In this document: positions 21,240-31,308 of the stretch, in pieces
How the letters are laid out: each line of letters begins with the position of its first letter
Numbering within the stretch: position 1 is the first letter of the stretch
From: Phanerochaete sordida
Lineage: Eukaryota > Basidiomycota > Agaricomycetes > Polyporales > Phanerochaetaceae
Reading direction: 5' to 3'
DNA length: 64,000 nucleotides
Assembly (NCBI GenBank): GCA_019973155.2
Contig: BPQB01000010.1
Location: 186,001-250,000 of the forward strand
The notes under the pieces: generated by a model
What the model saw: only the letters and a program-made list of their open reading frames with translations
What the model was told of the DNA's origin: nothing
Databases searched by the model: none
Translations under genes and position numbers: made by a program

Positions 21240-24057
21240 ATGAACTCGTCTTCGACAGTCGAGGCACTCGTTTACGATTCCAAAGAGGCTGGTCTCGCCC
21301 AGTCCTACCCCATGAAGGACACCTCTTTGCGGCCAACACACACCCTCACGCCGTCCCAGAGCTCGACGGTGACCTGCTCTTCAACCGTCAACCTTGTGGA
21401 GAAGCCAGGTCGCAAGGGGACATCACGACCAACAACAGGGTGGTCCTGTCTCCGGCGGAAGCGAAAGACGAAGGATGCAGAGAGCAACGGGGGTGGCTTG
21501 CCTATGGGCGGCGATGAGAAGGAGCCGGAGCCTTTGTTCATGGGCTGGAGGCTGATATTCCTGGGCTCATGTGCGTGACATATTCTCCACTTGCTACTCG
21601 CTGCTCACAGACGCGTTCCCCCGCAGGGCTGAACGTGCTCATCCTTCTCATTCCTGCTACTGTAAGTGTGTGCGCGTCAACATCGCGCTCTCGAGGCTGA
21701 TCCTCTGGCAGTGGGTGCTGCGGATCGCGACCCCCGAGTCCCACTCCCTCATCTTCGGCGGTAAGTGTCAAGCTGTCCTTCTTGGACGGCTCCGACTTAT
21801 TTTTACTTCCGCAGCATGCGTGGTGGCGATGATACCGCTCGTCAAGGTTTGTCCGCGATCCCACGAAAGTAAAGTCAGCGCTGATCGGCCTAGTAGATGC
21901 ACGACATGTCAGTCAGGGAGCTCGCTGTCCGGGTCGGAGGCACCAGGACAGGCTTGTTGAATGCCAGTATGGTGAGTTCAAGTTATTAATAACCCAATCC
22001 AACCTTCATTGACGCGCGTCCCAGGCGAACATGTATGTAAATGCTGGCTACCTGCTGCGCTCGCTAACGAATTTATTATACTAGCGTTGAGATGGTTGTT
22101 GCAGTAAGTCGCTGTTCCCCTCGATATCGGCGTTATGCTGATAGGTTGATAGATCATAGCGCTGCGGAAGTGTGAACTCCGTGTCGTCCAGTCCTCTTGT
22201 ACGTTGTACCAAATTGAGGCGCATATATTCTGCTGAAACCCTTTTCAGTAATTGGATCGATGTTGAGTAAGCTCTGTACGTTTCGTAGCTTTGTATGTTG
22301 CTGCGAGACATGCTGATCACCGTATCAGTGTTGATCCTGGGGATGTGTTTCTTCGCTGGAGGAATGCGGTTCACCCAACAGGACTTCGACCCTAGTGAGT
22401 TTGAGACCCAGCGATAGTACCCCTGAACTCAACGAAGTCCTCTAGCTGCGACTCAAATACATTCATCGCTGTTGAGTCTTAGTGTCGGAGCAGTGCTACT
22501 TCCTGCAGCGTTCCACTTCACACTGAGCAATCGCACGCCGGGCGAAAGCGCCCAGACTTCAATAGAAGAGCAGAAGCAAGACATTCTACGTATGAGCCAT
22601 GGGGTACGTACACACAAAATCCTACCGGTCCTGCATCTCACACACCGAATAGGTCTCGGTAATCCTCATCTTCAGTGCGTACCACAGATTGCGATAGAAG
22701 GGCCATGTGTACTAAATCCCCACAGTCTACATCTCGTACCTGCTCTTCCAGTTCTGGTCGCACTCGCATCACTTCACCGATGCACAGGCTCCCAGCAACA
22801 AGCTTCCCAACGCCGTCTCTATGCGCTCTATGGCATCTCGCGTGCGCCCTCCAAGCCCCGTTCTGCGCAGGTTGATGAGCCCCACACCGACGCTTACCAA
22901 CGTCCTCGGCAAGACGCCGCGGTCGGAGAACCCGATTTCTCCTCGACCGCGCTTTGTATACGCGATGCCGCCCACCTCGTCACCAGGAGGAAGCATCCTA
23001 AAGCCGTCGCCCTATCCCTCGCAGTTGGCTGTGAATAACGCGTCGTCGACTGTTCGCCTTGTCCCCGAGGCCGAGCGTGCGTCGCCGAACTCGCCTGTGT
23101 CGGACATCGACGACCCCATCAAGGACACGCCGCAGATCAACGCAGGCCCGTTCCAGGGTCTCGAGGGCCGGTCGCCGGGAGAGCGCGCGTCGATGGTCAG
23201 CGAGCTGCTCTCGTCCTACTATGCGGACATCGAGTTGCTCGAGTACGCCGAGCAGCAAGAGGCCAAGAAAGAGGAGCCCGTGGAGCGGAAACCTCAGTTG
23301 AGCTGGCTCTTGACATTGATCTTGCTGCTCGTGGTCACAGTGGTACGTGTCTTATCGTGACTGCTCAGCCGATGGCTGATCCTCGGTGTAGCTCGTCGCT
23401 CTCGACGCGGAGTGGATGATCGACTCCATCGACACGCTCTCGCCGACGATCAGCAAGGAGTGGATCGCGCTCATCTTGCTGCCTACCGTCGGCTCGCTCG
23501 CGGAGTGTATCACTGCCACCAGCGCGTCCGCGAAGGATCGCCTGAGCCTGAGTATCAGTGTCGCTGTTGGTTCTACCATCGTATGTCCTTGTCACGCACT
23601 TCGGTTCGTCATTGCTGATTCGCGGGTTTATAGCAAACTGCGCTGTTCGTCATTCCGTATGTATTGTCTGTTTCTGCTGTGTCCTTGTTCTGACGATGTC
23701 CCATAGGTTGATGGTTCTTCTGGGCTGGGTACTGGACAAGCCGTTGGCCCTACTCTTTGATCCCTTCGAGTCTATCGTGTTGTACATTTCAGGTATGCTG
23801 TCCGCGATTTGCAGTGGGTCAACCTCGGCTTACGGAGCGTATGCAGTAAATACCATGGGATATGTCGTCGCAGACGGCAAGTCCAATTGGCTCGAGGGGC
23901 TCATTCTCATCGGGCTGTACATCGTTGCGGCTGTTACTTTCTGGTTCTACCCAGGTACGTTCATTCATCGCGAGTCAAACCCACCAAATATTGACGCATC
24001 CTGACAGGCTCGAATTTCTCGACGAACCTCGCCGTGTGCTCTACTTCAAAATGGTGA
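21240..24057 (+). CDS. Vacuolar cation/proton exchanger, divergent CAX family
   Basis: Ca2+/H+ (or other cation) antiporter of the vacuole or a related membrane. It has about a dozen short exons. After a hydrophilic N-terminus come transmembrane segments (WLNVLILLIPAT), then the family block SVRELAVRVGGTRTGLLNAS with MANIVEMVVAIIALRKCEL. VVQSSLIGSMLSKLLLIL and MCFFAGGMRF follow. A cytoplasmic insert of about 150 residues, rich in Ser/Pro, splits the halves. The second half has LLPTVGSLAECITATSASAKD and VAVGSTIQTALFVIP. The two alpha-repeat motifs differ from the canonical forms: GNxxE is AN-IVE, and GNAAEH is GSLAEC. The acidic residues are kept. Stop TGA at 24055-24057. The ion specificity may be altered. 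Confidence 0.8.
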
Positions 24058-24636
24058 TTCAACCGTATCTGTATGGTGTACACGAGCGTCCCATCCTTCT
24101 TTTACTTACACATCCATCTCCTAATCCCCGGAATCCTTCATTCATGTTCCTTTCATTCCACCATCCACTCATTTTCTCGGACTACACAGCATGTCATATG
24201 GACTGTATAACACAGTGGACACACTTTACTATGCACGTAATCATACCCTCCCTCATCCGCATGTAGACGAGGGTATCACGGAACACTTTAGCTACATTAC
24301 GCTCCTTGTATAGACTAGACTGTACTCTAGTAGATTGTAGATAGATGGACTTCTCTGACGACGTTTCGTCGCCTCGAATATTTGCGTGCGCTCGGTGAAG
24401 ATGAAGACATGCGTGACGCGCGCTCCGAGCATGGGTTCGGGTCAAAGTTCGGGTTCGGCGATGTTGCCGAACCGCCTCGCATCCTGTAAACTTGGCTGAG
24501 TTGGCTCTGCTCATTTGAGATGTCCGTCCCAGTCCACTTTCACAAAAACGACGTCGCACGCAGTGCATCCTCACTACGACGTAAGTCTGTCATCCAGCTC
24601 AACGCCTCTTTGCTCAGCGACTGCGCAGATATATAG
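24058..24636. other. Intergenic region
   Basis: Tandem spacing between the exchanger 3' end and the next start. Pyrimidine-rich, with no gene recognised. Confidence 0.35.
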
Positions 24637-26046
24637 ATGAACATCCTAAGGGGTAGCTTCCGTCCTCTTCGCTCATTCACTCCGCGTTCTGCGACTGCAT
24701 CATGTCGGGTCGCCTCGCTACCTAGGACGACGATAGCCCGCCGAACGTTTGCCACCAACTCTGAGGAGAAGCCTCCGAAGCCCAAGGCTTCGACACCCCT
24801 CCGCCGCACGGCCTCCGCGTCGCTGCCCATCCGCTCGAACCCAACGCCGACACGCAGCTCGATCCAGCCCGTCTTCACGCTGACGACGGCGGAGCGCTAC
24901 GCGCTCGGCCGCCTGCCCGCGTACCTGCCCGCGGGCGCGCGTTCGCTGCACGACGCGTGGTGGGTGCCGCGCTGGGGCGCCGACGGGGCGGAGGGCGAGG
25001 TCTTCGTGTTCGGGAACGGGAGCATCGTGTGCTGGGGCCTTGGCGAGGCGGAGGCGGAGCGCTTTGCGCGGGACGTCGTGTCGCGGGCCAAGGCGGAGAT
25101 TGCGCCGTTGAGGGAGCCCGAGACGGAGGACCTCGAGTTCGTGATGGACCCGTCAGAGTGAGTCGGCATCTGCCCGCGGCATGGTGTTGAAGCTGACTGT
25201 GCTCAGAAAGACTCGTCTGCAAGGTGACTTGATCATCCTTGGGCAGACCCCTCCACCAGAGTCAGAGGAAACCCTGCCCACCGAACTCCCTCCCTCCGTC
25301 CTGCCGCAAGAGACTCTTCTTGCCCGGTATGCCTACTCACAAGCCTTGGCTCGATCCACTGCGCTCTCGGCGCTTGAGGTATCGCTGGAAAATTACCTAT
25401 CGTCCATGGCACAGCTCCCCGATTCTCTTGTGCGCTTGGGCCGACCCGGCCTCGGACGTGTTGCCTTGGTCAAGAAGCTCGGCGAGCTCCTGAAGTTCAG
25501 GCAAGGCTTGAACCTCAACAGAGAAAACTTCTACGACACTCCAGATCTCTACTGGGCAGAGCCTGTGCTTGAAGGTGTGTCATACCACCCGATTCATGGA
25601 GAACCTGCGTTAAGCGGACACCTAGGGTACTTCAACGCGCTGAGCAACGCTCTCGAAATGAAAGCTAGGATTATGTCTGTGAACGACAAGATCACATACG
25701 CTGCAGAGGTTAGCACATCTTTCCCATGCTTCCGACTTTCTCTAAACTCGTGTTCAGATGCAATCGGTCCTACGATCACTACTGACGGAAGTAGGTCGTT
25801 TCTCCCTGCGCTTGGGAAACCATATTCATTGTATCACCCGTAGACATCTGGCCATCGCATGGAGCTCATTATTATCGCTCTCATTGCCGTGGAAGTGGTC
25901 ATTGTGAGTGATAGGTTTTGTTTCGAGGGCAGCAATTGCTGACCGTGGTGTAGTGTCTCATTCGGGATGGACCTGAGCTGTGGCATATGGTTATCGACGA
26001 TGCCGACTCTGAGCCACAGACGCACGAGAAACGTAGGGTGCACTAA
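24637..26046 (+). CDS. Mitochondrial RMND1/DUF155 family protein (Mrx10-like)
   Basis: Family members (human RMND1, yeast Mrx10/Rmd proteins) are membrane-anchored mitochondrial proteins needed for mitochondrial translation. The N-terminus is basic and Ser-rich (MNILRGSFRPLRSFTPRS) like a presequence. The domain shows EVFVFGNGSIVCWGL, AYSQALARSTALSALE, FRQGLNLNRENFYDTPDLYW and, after a short intron, YFNALSNALEMKARIMSVND. The C-terminal membrane anchor is MELIIIALIAVEVVICLI. At least four introns; the second joins LEG to YFNAL. Stop TAA at 26044-26046. A Rmd1 paralog outside mitochondria is less likely because of the presequence. Confidence 0.85.
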
Positions 26047-26462
26047 GAGTGTGGCTGCCGAGCTGCTTTACAGGCTGCTCACATCGAGGTCGAAGTATCC
26101 TACAACCACCGCTCCTTCATGTATAATCATAGATTGGTTGCATATCTAGCCCTCGAATCTAAAACTATGACATCTGAAACGACGAACAGGGGAGCCTGAG
26201 CCTCATCTCAGACCGAAAAGATACAGTATGTACGCTGACTGGCAGTGACCAGACCTGACTCCCAGTGTTGAACGACTCGGAGGGGGTGCTGAGCCCTCCT
26301 GGTCAGGTTAGGGTTACAGGACGCCTGCCCGATGTTGACGCCGACCGCAGTGCAATCCCACAAGCTGCTCTTTCCCCGACCACCACGACTCCCCCCGGCA
26401 TCTCCTCGGAATCTGTGCCTATACCTCTTCAATTAGACCACTGAACCTAGACTCTGCCCAGT
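26047..26462. other. Intergenic region / SNU66 promoter
   Basis: About 0.4 kb upstream of the SNU66 start. No element recognised beyond pyrimidine-rich stretches near the start. Confidence 0.3.
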
Positions 26463-29226
26463 ATGTCCATGGAAGAGAGTATCAGCTTGGAAGAGACCAA
26501 CAAAATCCGAATCTCCCTCGGTCTTAAGCCTCTCACAGATGACAGCTCTCCCGCCGACGACAAGGAGAAAGAGGCAGAGCAGAACTATGCGAAGCAACGA
26601 GAGGCCGCAGCGAAGGCGAAGGAGACAAAGTGCGTGTCTTCTCGTGTTACCGCCCACCACCGCTTGCTGACCAAATGCTTTGTATTTAGGGAGATCCAGG
26701 ACAGGATAGCTAAGTGAGTAAACCCATACTGTCTCTGCCTGGACGTGCTGATTGGACTTGTCTTCTTCCTTTACAGGGTGAGAAATAAGCGAGAGCTCAA
26801 TGCCAAGCTGAAAGGCACGACTCTCGGTGAAGCCGAAGGCGACGTAGACGATACCCTGAAATGGATCAAACGGAGCAAGAAGAAAGAAAAGGAGCTTGCG
26901 AAGAAGAGACAAGAGGAGCTGGAAAGCATGGACAAGGTCTTCCAGGACGAGTATACAGAGAGTACGTGACCGTCCCATGCAGCATACATAGACGTCACTG
27001 ACCCCCTTGATAGAGGACCTCGAAGGGCTGAAGGTCAGCCATGACTTCGACGGAATGGAAGAGGGCGAGGAGCGTATACTTACTCTCAAAGACAGCCGTG
27101 TCCTGGAAGATGAAGGTACGTTCAAGGTCAGGTATGCCAAGAGGTGGCGCTGATTCGACTTGGTTCGCAGAGGATGCTCTTGAGAACGTCGAGCTCGCTG
27201 AGGACGAACGGACAAAGAAGAACCAGGAGCTCAAGATCAAGAGACGCGATTACACTGGCTACGACGACGACGAGTTCACTGCTGGGAATGAAGGCATGAA
27301 GCGCTCCCTCTTGTCCAAGTACGATGAGTTCCTAGAAGGGCCGAAAGAGCAGGTACGTTATATGTGCCATAAGTATACACGTTACTTATCTTGCATTGCA
27401 GGACTTCCGCTTGGGTAGCTCGTCAAAATCTTCGAAGGCAACACGAGAAGACAAGGCAGCTGCGGCATCTTCAGTCAACAAGACACTGCTCTCGATAGAC
27501 TATGAGAGTAAGTCATGTCCACTACCGTGATCGGGCCGTTACTGACTCTCCATGTAGAAAATATTGAGATGTTTGATTACGTGAAGGAAGGCGATGTCGG
27601 TTTCAAGAAGCCCAAGGTTCGTTATATATTGTATTTTATTGCTATATGGCGTTGACTTTGCTGTGTACAGACAAAGAAGAAGCGTCCGTCTCGTCGCATA
27701 GCTGAGATAGCGGACGTGACCGATGTCAAGACTCAGGATGACGACATGGAAGTTGACCAGAAGTCTATAGTACCTCGGCAACGCAACCTCGATATGAACT
27801 TTGTGGACGACGACGAGCTACAAGCGGCACTTGCCCGCTCACGGCGAGCACGAACGGCGAAGCCGAAGAAGCTGTCTCCAGAAGAGCTAGCCCGACAGAG
27901 TCAGTGTGTTGAAATATCTTTGCGAGCAATACTAATTTCGGATGTTCTCTAGTTGCTGCGGAGAGGGAGAAATCCACTCCTGCCAATGGCGATGCCATTA
28001 AGGTGGAAGAGGAAGAGGACGATAGCGGTCTTGTCTTCGACGACACTTCTGAGTTCGTTCGCGCCATCACGTACGACCCCGTCGCCGTCAAGCAGGAGCC
28101 GAAGGCGGAGCCCTCTGTAGCTCGTGCACGGTCGGTCTCTCGTCAGCCTTCTCAGCCACCACAGGACCAGGATGTCGAAATGCAGGATGAAGAGGCTGAA
28201 GAGGGCGAGGTAGCCGTCAAGGAGGAGGAAGACGACGAAGCCATGCTCCATGCCCTCGAGAACGCTATCAAACAGCACGAAGAGAACGAGCAGAAGGAGA
28301 TCAATGGCGAGATCCTTGTTGGCACCGCCTCCGAGCAGAACTTCTCCTCAGGAATGGCTGCCACTCTCAACATCCTCCGACAACAGGGCGTCATCGCTCA
28401 GCCTGGTAGCGACCAGCAAGAGCGCGAACGCGTGCAGAAGCAGCGCGATTTGTGGCTGGCGAACTACCGCCGCATGGTCGCCCAGCGCGAGCTTGAGCGC
28501 GCGAAGATGCGTGGCGGCAACAAGGACCAGGCGACGCGCGAGTACGAGAACCGACTGCGCGAGCAGCAGGACGCGCGGCAGAACCTGGAGGCGTACAAGG
28601 AGTACAAGCCGGACGTGGAGATCAAGTACTACGACGAGTTCGGGCGCGAGCTGACGCCGAAGGAGGCGTGGAAGGCGCTCTCGCACAAGTTCCACGGCAA
28701 GGGCTCGGGGCGGATGAAGACGGAGAAGCGGCTGAAGAAGATCGCGGAGGAGCGCAAGAAGGAGGCGATGGCGAGCGGCGACACGCCGCTGAGCATGAAC
28801 CAGGCGTTCCAGGCGCGCCAGGCCAAGGCCGGCCAGGCGCACTTCGTGCTCTCCGTCGGCAACCGCGGCGCCGTCCCGCAGGCCGCCGAGTTCCTCGACG
28901 CGCAGCCGCTCGCGAAGGGCAAGGCCGAGAAGAAGAAGAAGGGCAAGGGCAAGGCCGGCTCGCCGCACCCCGCGCCCGGCTTCATCACGCTCCCCGCCGC
29001 CGGCGCGTACGGCAGCCCCGCGCCGCTCGGCGCCGCGAGCGCAGGCGCGTCGCCCGCGCCGCGCCCCGGCTTCTCGCGCATCGCGAGCAGCGTCGTCGAC
29101 GTCGACACGCCCAAGGAGGGCACGCCCGTGCCTGCGGACCGCACGAAGGTCGTCATCGGGCTCAACAAGCGCAAGGCGGGCGAGGAGCCCGCGGGCACGC
29201 CCCCGCCGAAGAGCGCGCGGCGGTGA
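26463..29226 (+). CDS. SNU66: U4/U6.U5 tri-snRNP protein SNU66/SART1
   Basis: Component of the tri-snRNP needed for spliceosome activation, in the nucleus. It begins MSMEESISLEETNKIRISLG, the conserved SART1 N-terminus, followed by ELNAKLKGTTLGE, VDDTLKWIKRSKKK and GLKVSHDFDGM. Next come RRDYTGYDDDEF, NIEMFDYVKEGDVGFKKPK, and DMNFVDDDELQAALARSR. The long last exon holds FSSGMAATLNILRQQG and DVEIKYYDEFGRELTPKEAW, with FRHLSHKFHGKGSG-like text (ALSHKFHGKGSG), all diagnostic of the family. Ala/Pro/Gly-rich C-terminal region with an AQHF-like block (AHFVLSVGNRG). Eight or more short introns in the 5' half and none in the last 1.2 kb. Confidence 0.93.
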
Positions 29227-29510
29227 GCGCGGACGGGATTTGTGTTCGGGTGCTGTAAGATGCTCGATGGCGGTGCTCGCGTGTATTCTCTGGGAGTCGT
29301 GTTACAATGTTATACAGTGTGGCTGGTATACGGGGTGCGTGGTGTGGATGGGGGTGCTCAGAGCGTGCCGACGCTCCTGATGCTGAGCTCTTTTGCGACT
29401 GCGCAGCGGTCCTTGTCGCGGCCCATTGCGCTGCTGAATGCTTGTGTCAGCGACGCTTGGCCGTCGTCGATCCTGCGCGCAGTGAGGAAATGGAAGCGTA
29501 GAGTGCAAGG

Positions 29511-30626
29511 CTAGCCATACCAGTCTACTTTGTGACCGTGCTTCTCGAGCGCGACCTTGACGGTTGTCCATGAGAAGCGGACTATTGAGGGGAAGCCGAA
29601 TGTGGGCTCCAGCGAGGACTTGATCCATGCCACTGTCTTCGGGTCTGCACGAAGATCAGTACGCGTGCTGCCTTCACAAAACCGCCACTCACCTCCGGGA
29701 TACCCGCTTCCGAGGGGCCCGCCCCACTGCGTCTCATCAACGACGCGCTCCACGCCATCCCCATCCTCCTCCTCCACACCCGCCTCCTCGAAGCGCCAGC
29801 CCTCGATCCACGCGTCGCGCGTGACCTTCGCGGCGACGCTCGCGGCGCCGACGATCTTAAACTTACCATCCGCCTTGTTCGCGACGGTGAACGCGACGCC
29901 GGGGAAGAGCGCGCTCAGGCGCGCCTGCCACTGCTCCGTCGGCCCGAGCGCGTCGACGTACACGGCCGCGAGCGGCACGCCGCGCGCGAGCACCTCGCGG
30001 ATGAGCAGGATCGTCGCGTCCTCCGACTGCCGGTTCAGGTTGTGCGGCGGGCGCCGGAGCATGCCTGCCGAGATCGCGGCGGGGCTGCGGGGGGTGTGAG
30101 TGCGGGTGCGGGAGCGGGGAGGGGCACGCACGCGATGACGCGCACCGACCAGCCGAGGTTGGCGGGGTCGGAGCAGAGGGTCGAGAGGAGGTTCGAACGG
30201 GTTTGTGCGTTCAGAGTCTTTGAGTCTGCGTAAGTTGTTGTCAGCGGAGCCGCTCATCGGTGTCTGTAACACTGGGAAGCAGGACCGATGGGTCCAGTCC
30301 CGAGCTTCTGGGAGACCTCGAGCGATGGTAGCTCTCATAGACCGAGAAACACCGGCGCCGGGACTGCAATGAACCCTTGGGCGACCTCCGTTCTGCCACG
30401 AGACGAGTAACGCACCCGCAAAGCCCAGCTGCTCCAGTTCTTCCTGATATGCCGCAGGGCAGTACGCCACGCCGTATACCAACGGGCCGAGCGCGGGTCC
30501 GCGACCTGCTTCGTCCACGCCGAGGATATACGGCCCCTCCGTTGTGGGCTTCGGCGAGTGGTAGGTGTAAGAGGCTGTCAGAGGGACAGAGACGTCTGCT
30601 GAGGGTATGCCTTCGTGTTCTGACAT
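29511..30626 (-). CDS. RNH201: Ribonuclease H2 catalytic subunit A
   Basis: Cuts RNA in RNA:DNA hybrids and removes single ribonucleotides from nuclear DNA. The first exon has YILGVDEAGRGPALGPLVYG, containing the catalytic DEAGRG. A long intron (about 30220-30397) is removed to give GFADSKTLNAQTR, and the next exon has LGWSVRVIA. Later come LNRQSEDATILLI, VYVDALGP, KADGKFKIVGAASVAAKVTR and GSGYPG, all hallmarks of type 2 RNases H, with the other active-site acids present. The C-terminus is FSWTTVKVALE and VDWYG, with the stop at 29511-29513. The first ATG gives MSEHEGIPS. It is divergent from the amylase gene. Confidence 0.92.
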   Translation of the reverse strand: MSEHEGIPSADVSVPLTASYTYHSPKPTTEGPYILGVDEAGRGPALGPLVYGVAYCPAAYQEELEQLGFAGALLVSWQNGGRPRVHCSPGAGVSRSMRATIARGLPEARDWTHRSCFPVLQTPMSGSADNNLRRLKDSERTNPFEPPLDPLLRPRQPRLVGARHRVRAPPRSRTRTHTPRSPAAISAGMLRRPPHNLNRQSEDATILLIREVLARGVPLAAVYVDALGPTEQWQARLSALFPGVAFTVANKADGKFKIVGAASVAAKVTRDAWIEGWRFEEAGVEEEDGDGVERVVDETQWGGPLGSGYPGGEWRFCEGSTRTDLRADPKTVAWIKSSLEPTFGFPSIVRFSWTTVKVALEKHGHKVDWYG

Positions 30627-31308
30627 ATCTCGAGGCGTGCTGTGAAGAGCTGATAGGGGAGGGGTGGAGGAGGTGAAATGAGACGCGTTCAGGCCAGGCG
30701 CGTCTCGTCGTGTTGTGTGCGCCTGTTTGGAGACCGCCTTCGTGGCGCCTCTGTAAGCGCGCAAAGCGCAGGCAGCCAAAAAAATCTTCGCTGGTCACAC
30801 TTCCAAAGCTCGCAGCTTCCCACAAATCCACCAGCCGAGTGCTGACGTTTCCGACTACCCGTACGACGGTGTGGATGTTCAAAGGTATATGATTGCAGGT
30901 AGTAGAAGCAGTAAATACAGAGGTACAAAGGAAGGGATGTCGCCTAAGCATGAAACTCCATTCTCCGTGGTTAGATAGCGTGAACAGAGCGATTAAGTTG
31001 GCTTTGTGCTCGGGACCACCTTTAGAATAAGCATGTGCACTTGCCCACGCCTCCATGTCGAGCAAAACGCTGACGGATAGGCGCAGCAGCGCAGGTGGCC
31101 GCAACGGTGAAAACCCGCTGGCGCCCAGCACGCTTTTTATACCTCAGCCGTGTCGGCCATCAAAATGCGCAAACTCCGCCGCCCGCGGGCCCGGCGTGCC
31201 AAATTTGGCTGGGCGATGCCCGGTTCCGTGCGAGGAACGCCTGCTGGCAGCGAGAGCGCTGCGGACCCGGCTTTGCATCCCCATCGCGTGCCTCTGACAC
31301 ACGCTGCC
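30627..31308. promoter_or_regulatory. Divergent upstream region RNH201 / amylase
   Basis: About 0.68 kb between divergent starts, with no supported coding content. A T-rich TATA-like run near 31133-31141 lies about 170 bases upstream of the amylase start. Confidence 0.35.

Noticed and set aside
30241..31131. 296-codon minus-strand open frame
   Set aside because: Covers part of the RNH201 first exon and intron in another frame plus upstream DNA. No homology-like motif.
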